Source: Schoenoplectus triqueter (lineage: Eukaryota; Streptophyta; Magnoliopsida; Poales; Cyperaceae). Taken from it: DNA of 20,926 nt. The first letter of the stretch is position 1. Every line of letters starts with the position of its first letter. Below are positions 9,101-18,438 of this stretch, piece after piece. The notes beneath the pieces were generated by a model. The model saw only the letters and a list, made by a program, of their open reading frames with translations, was not told the DNA's origin and searched no databases. Made by a program: the position numbers and the translations under genes. The stretch spans positions 1 to 20,926 of the forward strand of contig CAXKVV010001255.1 of assembly GCA_964058805.1 (NCBI GenBank). The letters are read 5' to 3'.

Positions 9101-10947
9101 AGGAGAAGGTTTTGCTGCTTTGGTGAGATATTTCTCTCCATTTCCTCTCAGTGCTGTTAACCTCCATTGGAGCACAGCCTGATGTGCCTTGCACAAAAGA
9201 CTACTTTTGTTGTGGTGGTTTTATTTTGATTTGGGGCTTTCCTGAATTGAGAGTTTTACCTTCCAGTTCATATCTTTTGTTTAAATATTTAGGGTGTTTT
9301 TTCTCATGCAGAGAGCATGAATACCAAAGTAGACGAGCAGCCTCAACAACCACCCTTGACTGATGATATTAGTCCAAAAGGCGCTGCCAATTCCAAAACC
9401 ATCAATGAAGATGATCTGAAGTCACCACGACCTGTGAGTTTTCGTTTACTTTTTGGTAAAACATGGTATTGTATATTGGTACAGCGCAGAATCAGTTTGT
9501 TACCTGCCTGGTTTTGTATTCATTTTTCATGTTCTTAATATTTTCATGAATTGAGTTTATGCTGGTGATTTAGCGATATCATCAATTATAAAGCGTTAAT
9601 GAGATTTTTAGGATGTATACCTGGACTGGTACCTACCTCAGCAGACGTACCAATGCATACTGGTGTCCTTGTAAATCCACACGTAATGCAGCAACATTTT
9701 TACTCTGATTGACTGCTCTTCTACCTGTACTGGACTTGAAATCCTAACCATTAGATATTGTGATTTACTAGGGTGCCGGTCCAACAGGAATGGCAGAAGG
9801 GGGGCAGTTGTCAAGAGACTCAGACTTCTCACCGGGGCAGCCAATACAATCTGCCCCGACCATGCCGTCTTCAGCCAATCTTGGGGTGATTGGCAGGAGA
9901 AGTGCCACACCGGCAGTTTCTGATCTTGGCACAATTGGAGACGACCTCAGTGGCACGTCTGGTAACTATGACCTGGCTCAAACTCTGCAGCTTCTTGAGT
10001 CTGCCTTCTGCAAGCACCCTCAACCTAAGGATTCTGAACGCAGCAAAAGCTATGTACCAGTAAGAAGTTTTTGTTTTTTATTTTCCTTCCTGTTTGTTTT
10101 TTCATTCCTTCAGCAATATCGCTTGGTCTAGTTATAAACTGAGTGAGAAAACTTGAACTTAGCAAATGTGAGATCTCATACATAAAAGGGTCCTACAGTT
10201 GCATACCAGGCTAGGTTTTTGTCACAGAATCATGATGATGCAGGCTTAAGATTTTTTTTTTCTTTGGCATGTTTTTATTCATTGTTTTGGCTAGTAATTT
10301 TAGAATTGCCTTTTTTGCAGAAGCACCCTGCAGCAACACCATCGAGCTATCCCCAAACTCAGTCACCAACTGTTTCAAACCCAGCTTTATGGGAACGGTT
10401 GGCTTATGATTCTTTAGGCACTGACACTCTCTTCTTCGCCTTCTACTATCAACAGGTTTTTTCTGTTTGCCATTCACTTTCAATCATATCTGCTATTGAG
10501 GGTTTCAGTACTGCTGTTGAGGACCAGGGATTAACAGTTTTGAGATGTGTTGTCGTTCTTATGTGCTTTAAACATTTCTTGATCTCGGGTTGATACTGCA
10601 GAACACATTCCAGCAGTATCTGGCAGCAAGAGAGCTGAAGAAGAATTCTTGGCGGTACCATCGGAAGTACAATACATGGTTCCAGCGTCATGAAGAGCCC
10701 AAGGTCACAACTGATGAATTTGAGAAGGGATCTTATGTCTACTTCGACTACCATATCACTGAGGATTCAACCGGATGGTAATAAATAATTTCCATACAGT
10801 TGTATAATTTAAATTGATGCACACAACTCTCTACTTAGTATGAGCAAATCGTTAATGTTTATATCTGTTGTGGAATGCTTTTTCAGGTGCCAGAGGATAA
10901 AGAATGAGTTCACATTTGAATACAACTACCTCGAGGATGAGCTATGA
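3153..10947 (+). CDS. NOT3: CCR4-NOT transcription complex subunit 3 (NOT3), 17 exons, 845 aa
   Basis: Subunit of the CCR4-NOT complex, which shortens mRNA poly(A) tails and also acts in nuclear transcription. Exons joined by GT-AG sites and frame: 3153-3245, 3331-3462, 3782-3898, 4007-4057, 4141-4230, 4325-4471, 4749-4859, 6160-6210, 6493-7161, 7285-7491, 8289-8327, 8688-8736, 9312-9433, 9772-10059, 10321-10455, 10602-10777, 10887-10947. All joins keep frame without internal stops. The start has A at -3 and G at +4 and opens [20 protein letters not shown], the conserved start of the Not3 N-terminal domain (about residues 1-240, charged helical segments). Residues 248-722 are a low-complexity Pro/Ser/Ala/Gln linker with a short polyQ stretch near residue 508. 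Residues 723-845 are the NOT box, with [20 protein letters not shown], a W-rich [18 protein letters not shown] segment and the C-terminus EYNYLEDEL. The length matches plant NOT3 as I recall it. Exon ends are predictions; exon 12/13 is the least certain join. Confidence 0.95.
5318..5345. repeat. Poly(C)28 homopolymer in NOT3 intron 7
   Basis: Twenty-eight consecutive C bases on the NOT3 sense strand, within the 1.3-kb intron 4860-6159. The exact length should be treated with caution, since homopolymers are error-prone in sequencing. Confidence 0.85.
7646..7888 (+). mobile_element. Non-autonomous hAT-like MITE in NOT3 intron 10
   Basis: About 243 bp bounded by TAGAGGTGGCAA (7646-7657) and the inverted form TTGTCACCTCTT (7877-7888), 10 of 12 positions matching. 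The TAGAGGTGGCAA-type end is the hAT pattern in plants. The flanking 8-mers CATAGACC and GATAGTTC match at 5 of 8 positions, a possible decayed hAT target duplication. The interior is made of GGGTC/GGGTCGGGT-rich repeats and has no coding capacity. Orientation is arbitrary. Confidence 0.6.
8981..9017. repeat. (GGAAA)n pentanucleotide repeat in NOT3 intron 12
   Basis: About six near-perfect units of GGAAA/GAAAG on the sense strand, in the intron between exons 12 and 13. Probably polymorphic. Confidence 0.8.
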
Positions 10948-11060
10948 GCTAGGTGTAGCACTTAAGACTTTCTGTGAATGAAGTTAATTTACTGATATTG
11001 GGGTAGTTTCTATAATCTATATTTTATGTTTTATGTGCTTTCTTATCATGCCATCGTCAA
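10948..11060 (+). other. Probable 3' UTR of NOT3
   Basis: After the TGA at 10945-10947 comes a U-rich stretch with TATATTTTATGTTTTATGTG around 11019-11038. This resembles plant far- and near-upstream polyadenylation signals, so the transcript may end near 11040-11060. The end is a guess from composition. Confidence 0.35.
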
Positions 11061-12244
11061 GTTCACAGTATTTTATTGGTAAAGTACCCTATTTACATCG
11101 TCTTGTCAATAAGCTGACAATATTTTATATAATATCACATCTTGCAGTACGATACCAAATGTATCTTACATACTAAATAGAATAAACAAAAATGATAGGC
11201 TATTTAACCCACTTTATTTACTCCTTGGTACCTTAAGATACTGAAGAGATCACTAAAACCGTTTTCTACTGTCACCTATGTCAGCTAATCACTGCATGAC
11301 TTCTAGTTTTGTGAATAAGTCTACTGAAGTTTTGTGAATAATACAAATAAGTTTATAAGCGTCTGAAAGTTCATCGTTGAGATTTGATCTTTGCCAATCA
11401 TGTTCATTTAAATTTATGTTATTGACCTCTGTAACTAATATTTTGTTTATTATTCTTATATTGTAAATTATTTCACATGCAATGTTGTAATTTTAAATTA
11501 TCGGGGAGCTGTGAAAATTTGTCACCTTTAACATAATGATGTAAAGTTGAAATGCCCGTTTTCTTTCCTCAATTATCTTCTAGTTTTGTGAATAATTCTA
11601 CTCCATTCTGTTTTCCCAAACGGCTGTGGCCGGTTTATGCTGTGTTCGGTGGCTTGAGAAATGATGGGATTGGATAGTAATGGAATATAATTTCTTCTGT
11701 GTTCCTTAGTCTTTTCCATTCCAATGGAAAATCCCAAGGTCACCTAGTAGATGCTCCAAATGAAGATGTTATTATGCGTGGGAATTTTTACAAGAGGTCT
11801 GAACTAATTTTATTCCCGCGAGCTTGACGCGCATAAGACAAGAAGACCCCCTCTTAACCTCCTTTATCAGTGGCTTATAATTAAATGTTATTCCTAACTA
11901 TCATTATGCAAAAAATAGTGGTAAATAATTGGAATCTTATGCCCGCAAAATCCCCTGCTTCAATGCTTTTATCATTTAGACATAGTGGAGTCAGAGATGT
12001 TCGGTTTATGCAGTCTGATGTTGAGCCAAAACTTCACAAATTCTGAGTCCTAAATTGGCCGTCAACTTAATGACGTTTTACAAACAATTTCACTTAATAT
12101 CATTATTTCTGAGAGAGGACCTTGGCCGAATTTGAGCACATATATAACACAGACATCGTAAAACTAAAAATAACACCGACATTGTATTTAACCCAGAACA
12201 GTATAACAAAAGCCTTAAATGGATTGCATCATCTTAAAAAAATC
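11061..12244. other. Intergenic DNA between convergent genes, no gene seen
   Basis: AT-rich sequence with no convincing coding frame. The segment near 11645-11745 (GATGGGATTGGATAGTAATGG and ATTCCAATGGAAAATCCC) looks like an eroded MITE arm pair, but its ends could not be placed. Confidence 0.5.
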
Positions 12245-12700
12245 ATTTTTATTTTTTTAAGGTAGTAGGTGAAATACCTACTAAGAATTTCATTAACAAA
12301 AAGAAGAAGAGTTTACAGCAGTGGAAAAATAAAATAAAAATCCAAAAATCCTACTGAAGTATTATGCCTGAATCAAATTCTGTTGAGTTTGTTACAGCAC
12401 ACAGCCAGCGGTTTACTCTAATGCTACCTACGGTGACCCTATGCGTTGTATGCTAACTTCCATTTGTCGATGTTGCCCATGATCAGGCTGTGTATTCTAT
12501 CGTAGGCACTTGGTGTTGGGAAATTGCTATTGGTAGGAACGCACTCTTGCTTAGGTTAATTTGGAGGCCTGACACTTGTATCCATACGATCCATAGTGGT
12601 GGGAAGCCCCTTGTAAGATTTCGAGCAAAAATTCCCAATTGCATCATTTTTATTAGACCAGTGCAATCCGTATCAACCAAAAGGTGGAAACAAAACAATC
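12245..12700 (-). mobile_element. Degenerate 5'-truncated LINE (plant L1-type) remnant
   Basis: On the minus strand a frame reads GFPPLWIVWI followed by VSGLQINLSKSAFLPI (about 12530-12620). Both resemble conserved segments of plant LINE reverse transcriptases (the G-F-P-x-x-W-x-x-W-I and S-G-L-x-I-N-x-x-K-S regions). Downstream on the same strand comes a LINE-like 3' end: CTGCTGTAAACTCTTCTTC, a TTAATGAAATT segment, TCACCTACTACC, then a short A-rich tail at about 12245-12261. In intact elements these two protein motifs are far apart with the YADD catalytic site between, so this copy has an internal deletion besides 5' truncation. It is non-functional. No target-site duplication was confirmed. 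Confidence 0.65.
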
Positions 12701-12789
12701 AACTTGACCAAAACGAAAAAAAAAAAGTATATATATTTACAAAGGGACTCTTGAACCCAATTCTTATCCCAGCAAATTAAGAAGATATA

Positions 12790-13026
12790 TTTTCTGTTGC
12801 TAATGTGTTGCACACTGAAAAACAATAACAACGGATCCAATACATATATTGCTACTTCATATCTCGGCACGCAATTTAATTCTTCAAGCTATTTACATAG
12901 CATTCACGGAAGAGCCATCTCAGTCATTGTCCAGCATACTTCAAATCATCTTGTTGCAGAATAAATGGATTTCTAAAATTATACAATGCTGACAAATTGC
13001 ATGGTCTGCTCCCTGTGTTTTTCTTT
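12790..13026 (-). other. Probable 3' UTR of the CAT transporter
   Basis: Minus-strand sequence after the stop at 13027. Near 12800-12840 the transcript would contain GTATTGGATCCGTTGTTATT and a U-rich tract, plausible plant polyadenylation signals. It holds no open frame I recognise. The boundary is approximate. Confidence 0.35.
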
Positions 13027-16000
13027 TCAAGCCACATATTGCGAGGATCTGTATATCTCGTCAGCATGAGCTATTGGCACATAGATCACCTCTCTCAAAG
13101 AGCTATTGCTTCGTCCATAGAAAATGTACACAAACACCCCTATCAGTAGCCATACTGAGACCCGGGCCCAGGTTCCACCACTGCGAGAAAAGATATTCAG
13201 CATTATTCCTAACAAATTCCTCAGATTAAACCAAAAGAAACTATACAAGGGAACACGAAGAAACATACCCAAGATTTATCAGTAGATATGTATTTATGAG
13301 AATGCACAAAATTGGCAGCACAGGAATGAAAGGACATATGAATCCTGAATTTCGAAGAAAAGAAAAGGAGAACTATTAGAAAACCAAAGAATTCCTTCAT
13401 ATACTCAATTAATTCAACAACCAAACAATATGCATGGTAACAAAGAAATAAAAGTAAAAAAAGTATTATACCTCCAGTGTGGCCAAAACTATGGCGGCCG
13501 TCATCTTGGTCTATATAGGACAGTACACCAAGTCCAGCTAGAAGCAGCAACCCACCCACAGCACACACAAAATATCTCGGGAAACTGCTGTAAAAAAGAA
13601 GTTCAGAAAGTTTTTCTCTCCTCTCCTGGAAAGGGTTTCTTTCCTTTTATTTTTGTTTGTCATCTTGGAAACATGTTAAACTACCTTGGCAAAAATGTGG
13701 CAGACGCTGAAGCTGTAAGGATGAGAACACCTACAACAACTAATGCAATGCTTAAAGCTGCTACTTTTCGCCTTTTCTCCTCACTAATTGCATCTGTGAA
13801 CACAAAAAAATAGCCATCACTACTTTTTAAAATAGAAGAACACCAAACGCTCGAAGTCACAAAACTGGGGTAAAATGGGCATTATTTCAGGTTTCTTTTT
13901 TTCTGTTTTATTTCTTGACATTATCAAAAATAATTACTTCTATAAATTTCTTTGACAAGGAGGGGATCTTCCTCTTCAGAAGTGCCACCTACAGACAACT
14001 TTTTAATGCCTTCAGCTTTCTCAGCATCTTCTTGTGAGCTGAAATGAAGTGACACTGAGTCAATTGATTCTCTCAACGATGAAGGCAATGGTACCTGTTG
14101 TGCAAAACATAATACCAAATCAGACGCATGCCATAGAAAAAAAAACAGGAGGGGAAAAGAAGAAAAACATTACCTCATTGGGAGGGACATATCTGAGTAT
14201 CAGGATTGAAATTGCAACTATGGTGAAGGCGAGAAGGGTACCAACACTAACCTGTATCAAGTTTTTTTGAAAAAAGAAAAGTTGTAGTAACTGCACAAAT
14301 ATATAATTTTGCACAAACTACCAAAAGGTGATTACTGATATAATACCATTCCAGCCAGCTGAGAGACATCCATGAAGAACGCAAGGGTAGCTGAACAGAT
14401 GCCAGTAAGAACAGTGCTTTTCACTGGTACATGGGTTTTCTTATTTACATCAGAGAAGAAAGGAGGTAACAATCCATCTCTAGCCATTGCCATTAGTATT
14501 CTAGGCTGAGTTTAGAAGGGAAAAATAACAATATCATGTCAATCAAAGATGACTGAAAATTTTACTAATAGAATTAAAATAATACGGCACTAGTTTCTGC
14601 ACAGGTACTTTAGTCGAGTACCTGAGGAAGAAGTGAACCCATGAGAGTTGAGCAAAGAGCAAGAACTGCACCGCCTGTGACAATGTACCTGAATTTTACA
14701 GAACAGTACAAATGTGTGATTTAAAGAATCATATTTCACTTTAGTTTCTGCATCAGCAAAAACCAGGAGTCCTAAAGCTACTTCTCACCAGATACTAACC
14801 TCTTCATGTTTTAACAGGTTTTCTTTTTCTTTTTTCTTGATTATCTGTTTCTTTAATATCAGCTGGATCTGTACCGATAGCAATTGTACAGTATAATTTC
14901 ATGAAACCTAGAAATTTAACTTACATAGCCCAGTGTAAGCCATGTCTGGCAAAAGCAGATGAGATGGGGGTATCTGGGTCCATAGCAAAGTAGGGTACCA
15001 GACCAACAATCACCACAGAAACCAACATGTAAAGCGAACAACATGTTGACAGCGCCAAACCAATGCCCCATGGTAAATCTCTCTGAGGATTTTTCACCTG
15101 AAAATTGCTTCTGTTATATTACCTTGCTTTCTCTGTCTCTATATGAAAAAAAGGTACCTACAGGTAAAATATCTAAATTTTGAACCTCCTCAGCAGTACT
15201 TGCAACTGAATCAAACCCGATGTATGCAAAGAAAACAGTTGCTGATCCAGCAAGCATCCCATTCACACCGAAAGGAAAGTACCTAAAACATATAAAGTGT
15301 AATTAACATGCCAACTTTATATATTACAGTGGCAAAGCTCAAGTAATTTTATTAACCTACCCAGAGGAAACAGAATAACCAATCCATCCAGTCTGGAAGC
15401 CAATATAACTTCCCGCGATAATTACAAAAAGCATCACACACACATTCAATATGGTGATGGTTGCTTGCACAGTAGAACTCTACAATGATGTTAAGAATTT
15501 AATAAATAATCATAAACAAAAAAACAAAGTCATTAAAATAAAAAGGAAAGAAAAAGAAAATATAATTAATAAGTACCTCTTTTATTCCAAAACAGAGCAA
15601 GCCAGTTACGACGAAACAAAGAACAGCAGCAGAGGGGTCAACCACTACATCTTGACCAAAACAGGATATAGTGTGACGTGCCATGAAGGATGGCAAACTG
15701 TCTGAACCACCAAAAAATAAGGCCTGAAATAATATATCGATTTAAGTTGAGATACATTAAACCCCAAGAATTAATTGCAAGGCTTGTATAATCATACAAA
15801 AAGAAGGGCAACTGCTAGTACTGGTTGGATCATACCAATGACTGCACGAGCTATTACTGGTTCACAGTCTCATTCTAACAATGGATAAAGAAGACCCAAA
15901 AATAGCTGACAGATGCATAACCCACAATGGGAAGAAAAAAATAAGATAGAAAAAAAATTAACAAAACAAAATACAAACCAAAATGCATATACATATAAAG

Positions 16001-17642
16001 GGAATTTCTCACCAAATTAGGGGATATTCCACGTGCCACAGCTGATCCACCAATGGTATACTCCAGAATAAGTGCCCAGCCAATCAACCATGCAACCCTA
16101 GATGATCATAATTTACAACATCAAGAATTTCTTCCTCTTTTTAAAACAAAATGCACACAAAAATTACACAAGTACCCTTCTCCGACGCAAATGTAGGAAT
16201 AGTGGTATGCACTCCCAGCAGAGGGACAGCGACTTGCCAGCTCAGCATAACAAAAGGCAGAGAGAGCTGCTGCTATGCCGGCTATCAAAAATGAAATTGT
16301 CAGAGCAGGCCCAGCATGCTCTCTTGCAACAGTACCAACCAGTACATATACACCAGCACCTATGGTTGAACCGACACCTGACATAGCGAAAAATAATTTT
16401 GGTTAGAAATCACAAGATATTTCATTATAGCCCTGCAGAATGATCAGTAACATAGTAAGACCAAAGTTTCATAAAATGCTCCTTTTGTGCTCAACAGAAA
16501 TGAAAAAAAAATTGAACACGCAAAAAGAGCTGAAACAAAAAGGAAAGATAATTTCCCACATATCAAGGCTCTATGCTATTGTCCAGACCTTGTAAGTACA
16601 CACACACGCACGCACGCATGCACATGCAGAAACATACTTATGATTATTTCAAAAGGAACTTTTCTGACTTCTTGCAGATATTATTTTGCAGCTAGCGAGC
16701 AACTAAAAGTCAACTTTTAAATTTCTCAACAGATTTTTTAAACATGTAAACTTGTCCATTACTGTAATATAATATCAAATGTATTGCTCATGTTAATCTA
16801 TTTTTAATTAACTATTCTATTTTAAAACAAATATTCCAAGTTTCAACTTGATTATTGTTTCAATAATAAATTCTTGCCTAAAGAGCAAAGAATACGATAG
16901 TCAAACTACTCGTTTATTGACTATTGGGCAATTGCCAACACAGACTTGAGTACTTGACTAATTTTTGTTTAATTTTATAACATATATTTCATGCCATAAA
17001 AATTCAAAACTCAATTCTAGTCTGACACCATCCAAGTAATCGATTTAAGTTATCTAATATATATTAAAAATGATGAACTACCATCCGTGAGGCCAAATAA
17101 GATGAGAAAACATAAAATCAATTCAATAATGTCAGCAAGGAAATTTTACAAATTAGCCGAGAAAACACTCTCAATTCAAAATGGAAATATACTACGACCT
17201 GCCCGATCATTACATGGGTCTAGAGGTGGCAATCGGGCAGTTCGGGTCGGATCGGTTTGACACGTCGGTTGTACACCCCTACTCCGCGCAGGAAGGAAGA
17301 GAAGAAAAAACGAACACATACAGGTAAAAACAAGATAAGGAATCTAATTGCTAGCAATAGGAAGTGGCGTCAATTTACAAAAAATATACTAATTTCCCAA
17401 CATAGGGAAACTAACAAAAGCATGTCCAGAAACGCGTCAAACATTTGCACAATTTCTCATACAATATAAACAACTGAGCTACAAAACGAAAAAAGAAAAA
17501 AAGAAACTAAAATTTCAAACAAAAAGTTACCAATTGCAATTAATTGAGGAATTGAGAGCGCCTTGGCGAGCTGGGGATGCCCCTCAGCTCTGAGCCGATC
17601 CGAATCAACCTGTTTGCGTCTGAACAAACCCTTCACTCCCAT
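13027..17642 (-). CDS. CAT2: Cationic amino acid transporter, vacuolar CAT2/CAT4-like, 15 exons, 616 aa
   Basis: APC-superfamily permease predicted to move amino acids across the tonoplast. Exons in transcript order: 17642-17531, 16377-16176, 16097-16013, 15723-15577, 15479-15361, 15282-15186, 15097-14925, 14688-14622, 14505-14347, 14251-14174, 14094-13938, 13793-13685, 13587-13472, 13344-13269, 13180-13027. Phases agree throughout and the stop is TGA. The start [15 protein letters not shown] is followed by TM1 with the unwound substrate-site motif [11 protein letters not shown] (residues 38-48). Then come [38 protein letters not shown], the TM6 motif [15 protein letters not shown] (residues 240-254), NPQRDLPWG, and [19 protein letters not shown] hydrophilic acidic loop fills residues 414-475. 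The C-terminal membrane segments include [18 protein letters not shown] and the tail [14 protein letters not shown]. The length fits plant CAT2/CAT4 proteins (about 600-635 aa). The family is certain; the paralogue (CAT2, CAT3 or CAT4) and so the symbol are tentative. Confidence 0.95.
16596..16628. repeat. 33-nt alternating purine/pyrimidine (CA/CG) tract in CAT intron 1
   Basis: From 16596 to 16628 the strand alternates purine and pyrimidine without a break, passing from CACACAC to CGCACGCACGCATGCACATG. It is a CA/CG microsatellite with a strong sequence signature for left-handed DNA. Confidence 0.7.
17221..17281 (+). mobile_element. 61-bp hAT-like mini-element in CAT intron 1
   Basis: Begins TAGAGGTGGCAAT, identical over 13 bases to the start of the element at 7646, and ends TTGTACACCCCTA, an imperfect inverted end. 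It also shares the CGGGTCGGAT interior motif. It is either a very short deletion derivative or a related family. The flanking 8-mers do not match well, so the ends may be eroded. Confidence 0.45.
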
Positions 17643-17930
17643 CGCAACCCCCTTCTCTCTACACGAATTTAATTTACTATATGGCCCGAATTACGTGCAC
17701 AACTATGCTTCGATCAATGGATAATGGATGCAAGAGGGGCCGCTGGGAGGAGACGAGATGAGATTTTAGAGAAGCGTGTCTCCGCCCCTTCTCCCTTTCC
17801 TGCAACTTTTATCTTGCAAGGAAAGGGAGTTCTATTGACTGGGATTTCTAATAATTTTCTAGAGAGAGAAAGAGAGACGAAAGAATGAGTAGTTGAAATG
17901 CAGAAGTAGGAATCTATAACGGTTCCTGCT
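17643..17930 (-). promoter_or_regulatory. Probable CAT leader and core promoter
   Basis: Upstream of the CAT ATG on the minus strand. A CT-rich pyrimidine patch (plus-strand AGAGAGAGAAAGAGAGAC at 17861-17878) resembles a plant Y-patch near a transcription start. A TATA-like GTTATAGA (plus-strand 17913-17920) sits about 35-50 bp further upstream. No ATG occurs on the sense strand between this patch and the CAT start, so the leader has no upstream ORF. It contains a strong hairpin at 17791-17829. The start codon context has G at -3 and G at +4. Confidence 0.45.
17791..17829. promoter_or_regulatory. 15-bp hairpin in the CAT leader
   Basis: CTCCCTTTCCTGCAA (17791-17805) pairs with TTGCAAGGAAAGGGAG (17814-17829). 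The stem is 15 bp with a single bulged base, closing an 8-nt loop. It lies about 150-190 nt before the CAT ATG, inside the predicted leader. The pairing is seen directly; any regulatory effect is inferred. Confidence 0.6.
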
Positions 17931-18306
17931 AAGGAACTCCGATACGCTGACTTCATTAGTATCTCAAGATTTACGAAATGTTTGCTGAAATTATAAAAAT
18001 ATAAGTCCTCTATTTTCTTAAAGAAGATTTGTTTAAAATGACATAGAAGTCGAATACAGATAACATCAACATGTATTATTTACTGAAATTTGAATGCATC
18101 GGACATTAATCAAGTGATTGAATATAATAATACATATATAAATTTAGGTATAAATTCTACGAATTCTTATAATAGCCCAATACATTACTTCTCATACAAA
18201 TTTGATTTTATGATTATGTACATTTTGTAGCATATATTATTTGGTACATTAAAGAGAACACACAAATATTCACGTAAAAATGCAACACATGATTGATATA
18301 CTTAAC

Positions 18307-18438
18307 TGAGTTATTATATGTGTTAATGATTTTATTACTTAAACAAGTTGTTATTAAATTTATTCAATTTAGCAGTATTTGAGTTGAGTAATAACATAAC
18401 AAGTTGCATAATAAAATCATAACATAAATAATAACTCA
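18307..18438. repeat. ~132 bp foldback upstream of the CAT gene
   Basis: TGAGTTATTATATGTGTTAA (from 18307) onward to about 18370 pairs with the reverse complement of 18381-18438, which reads TGAGTTATTATTTATGTTAT and then GATTTTATTA. The loop is only about 10 nt. TTAA occurs just outside each arm (18302-18305 and about 18440-18443), a possible target-site trace. It lies about 0.7-0.8 kb upstream of the CAT start. Probably a MITE. Confidence 0.55.

Noticed and set aside
11645..11745. Inverted fragments GGGATTGGATAG and ATTCCAATGGAAAATCCC that look like MITE arms
   Set aside because: The match is patchy and neither ends nor target duplication could be placed.
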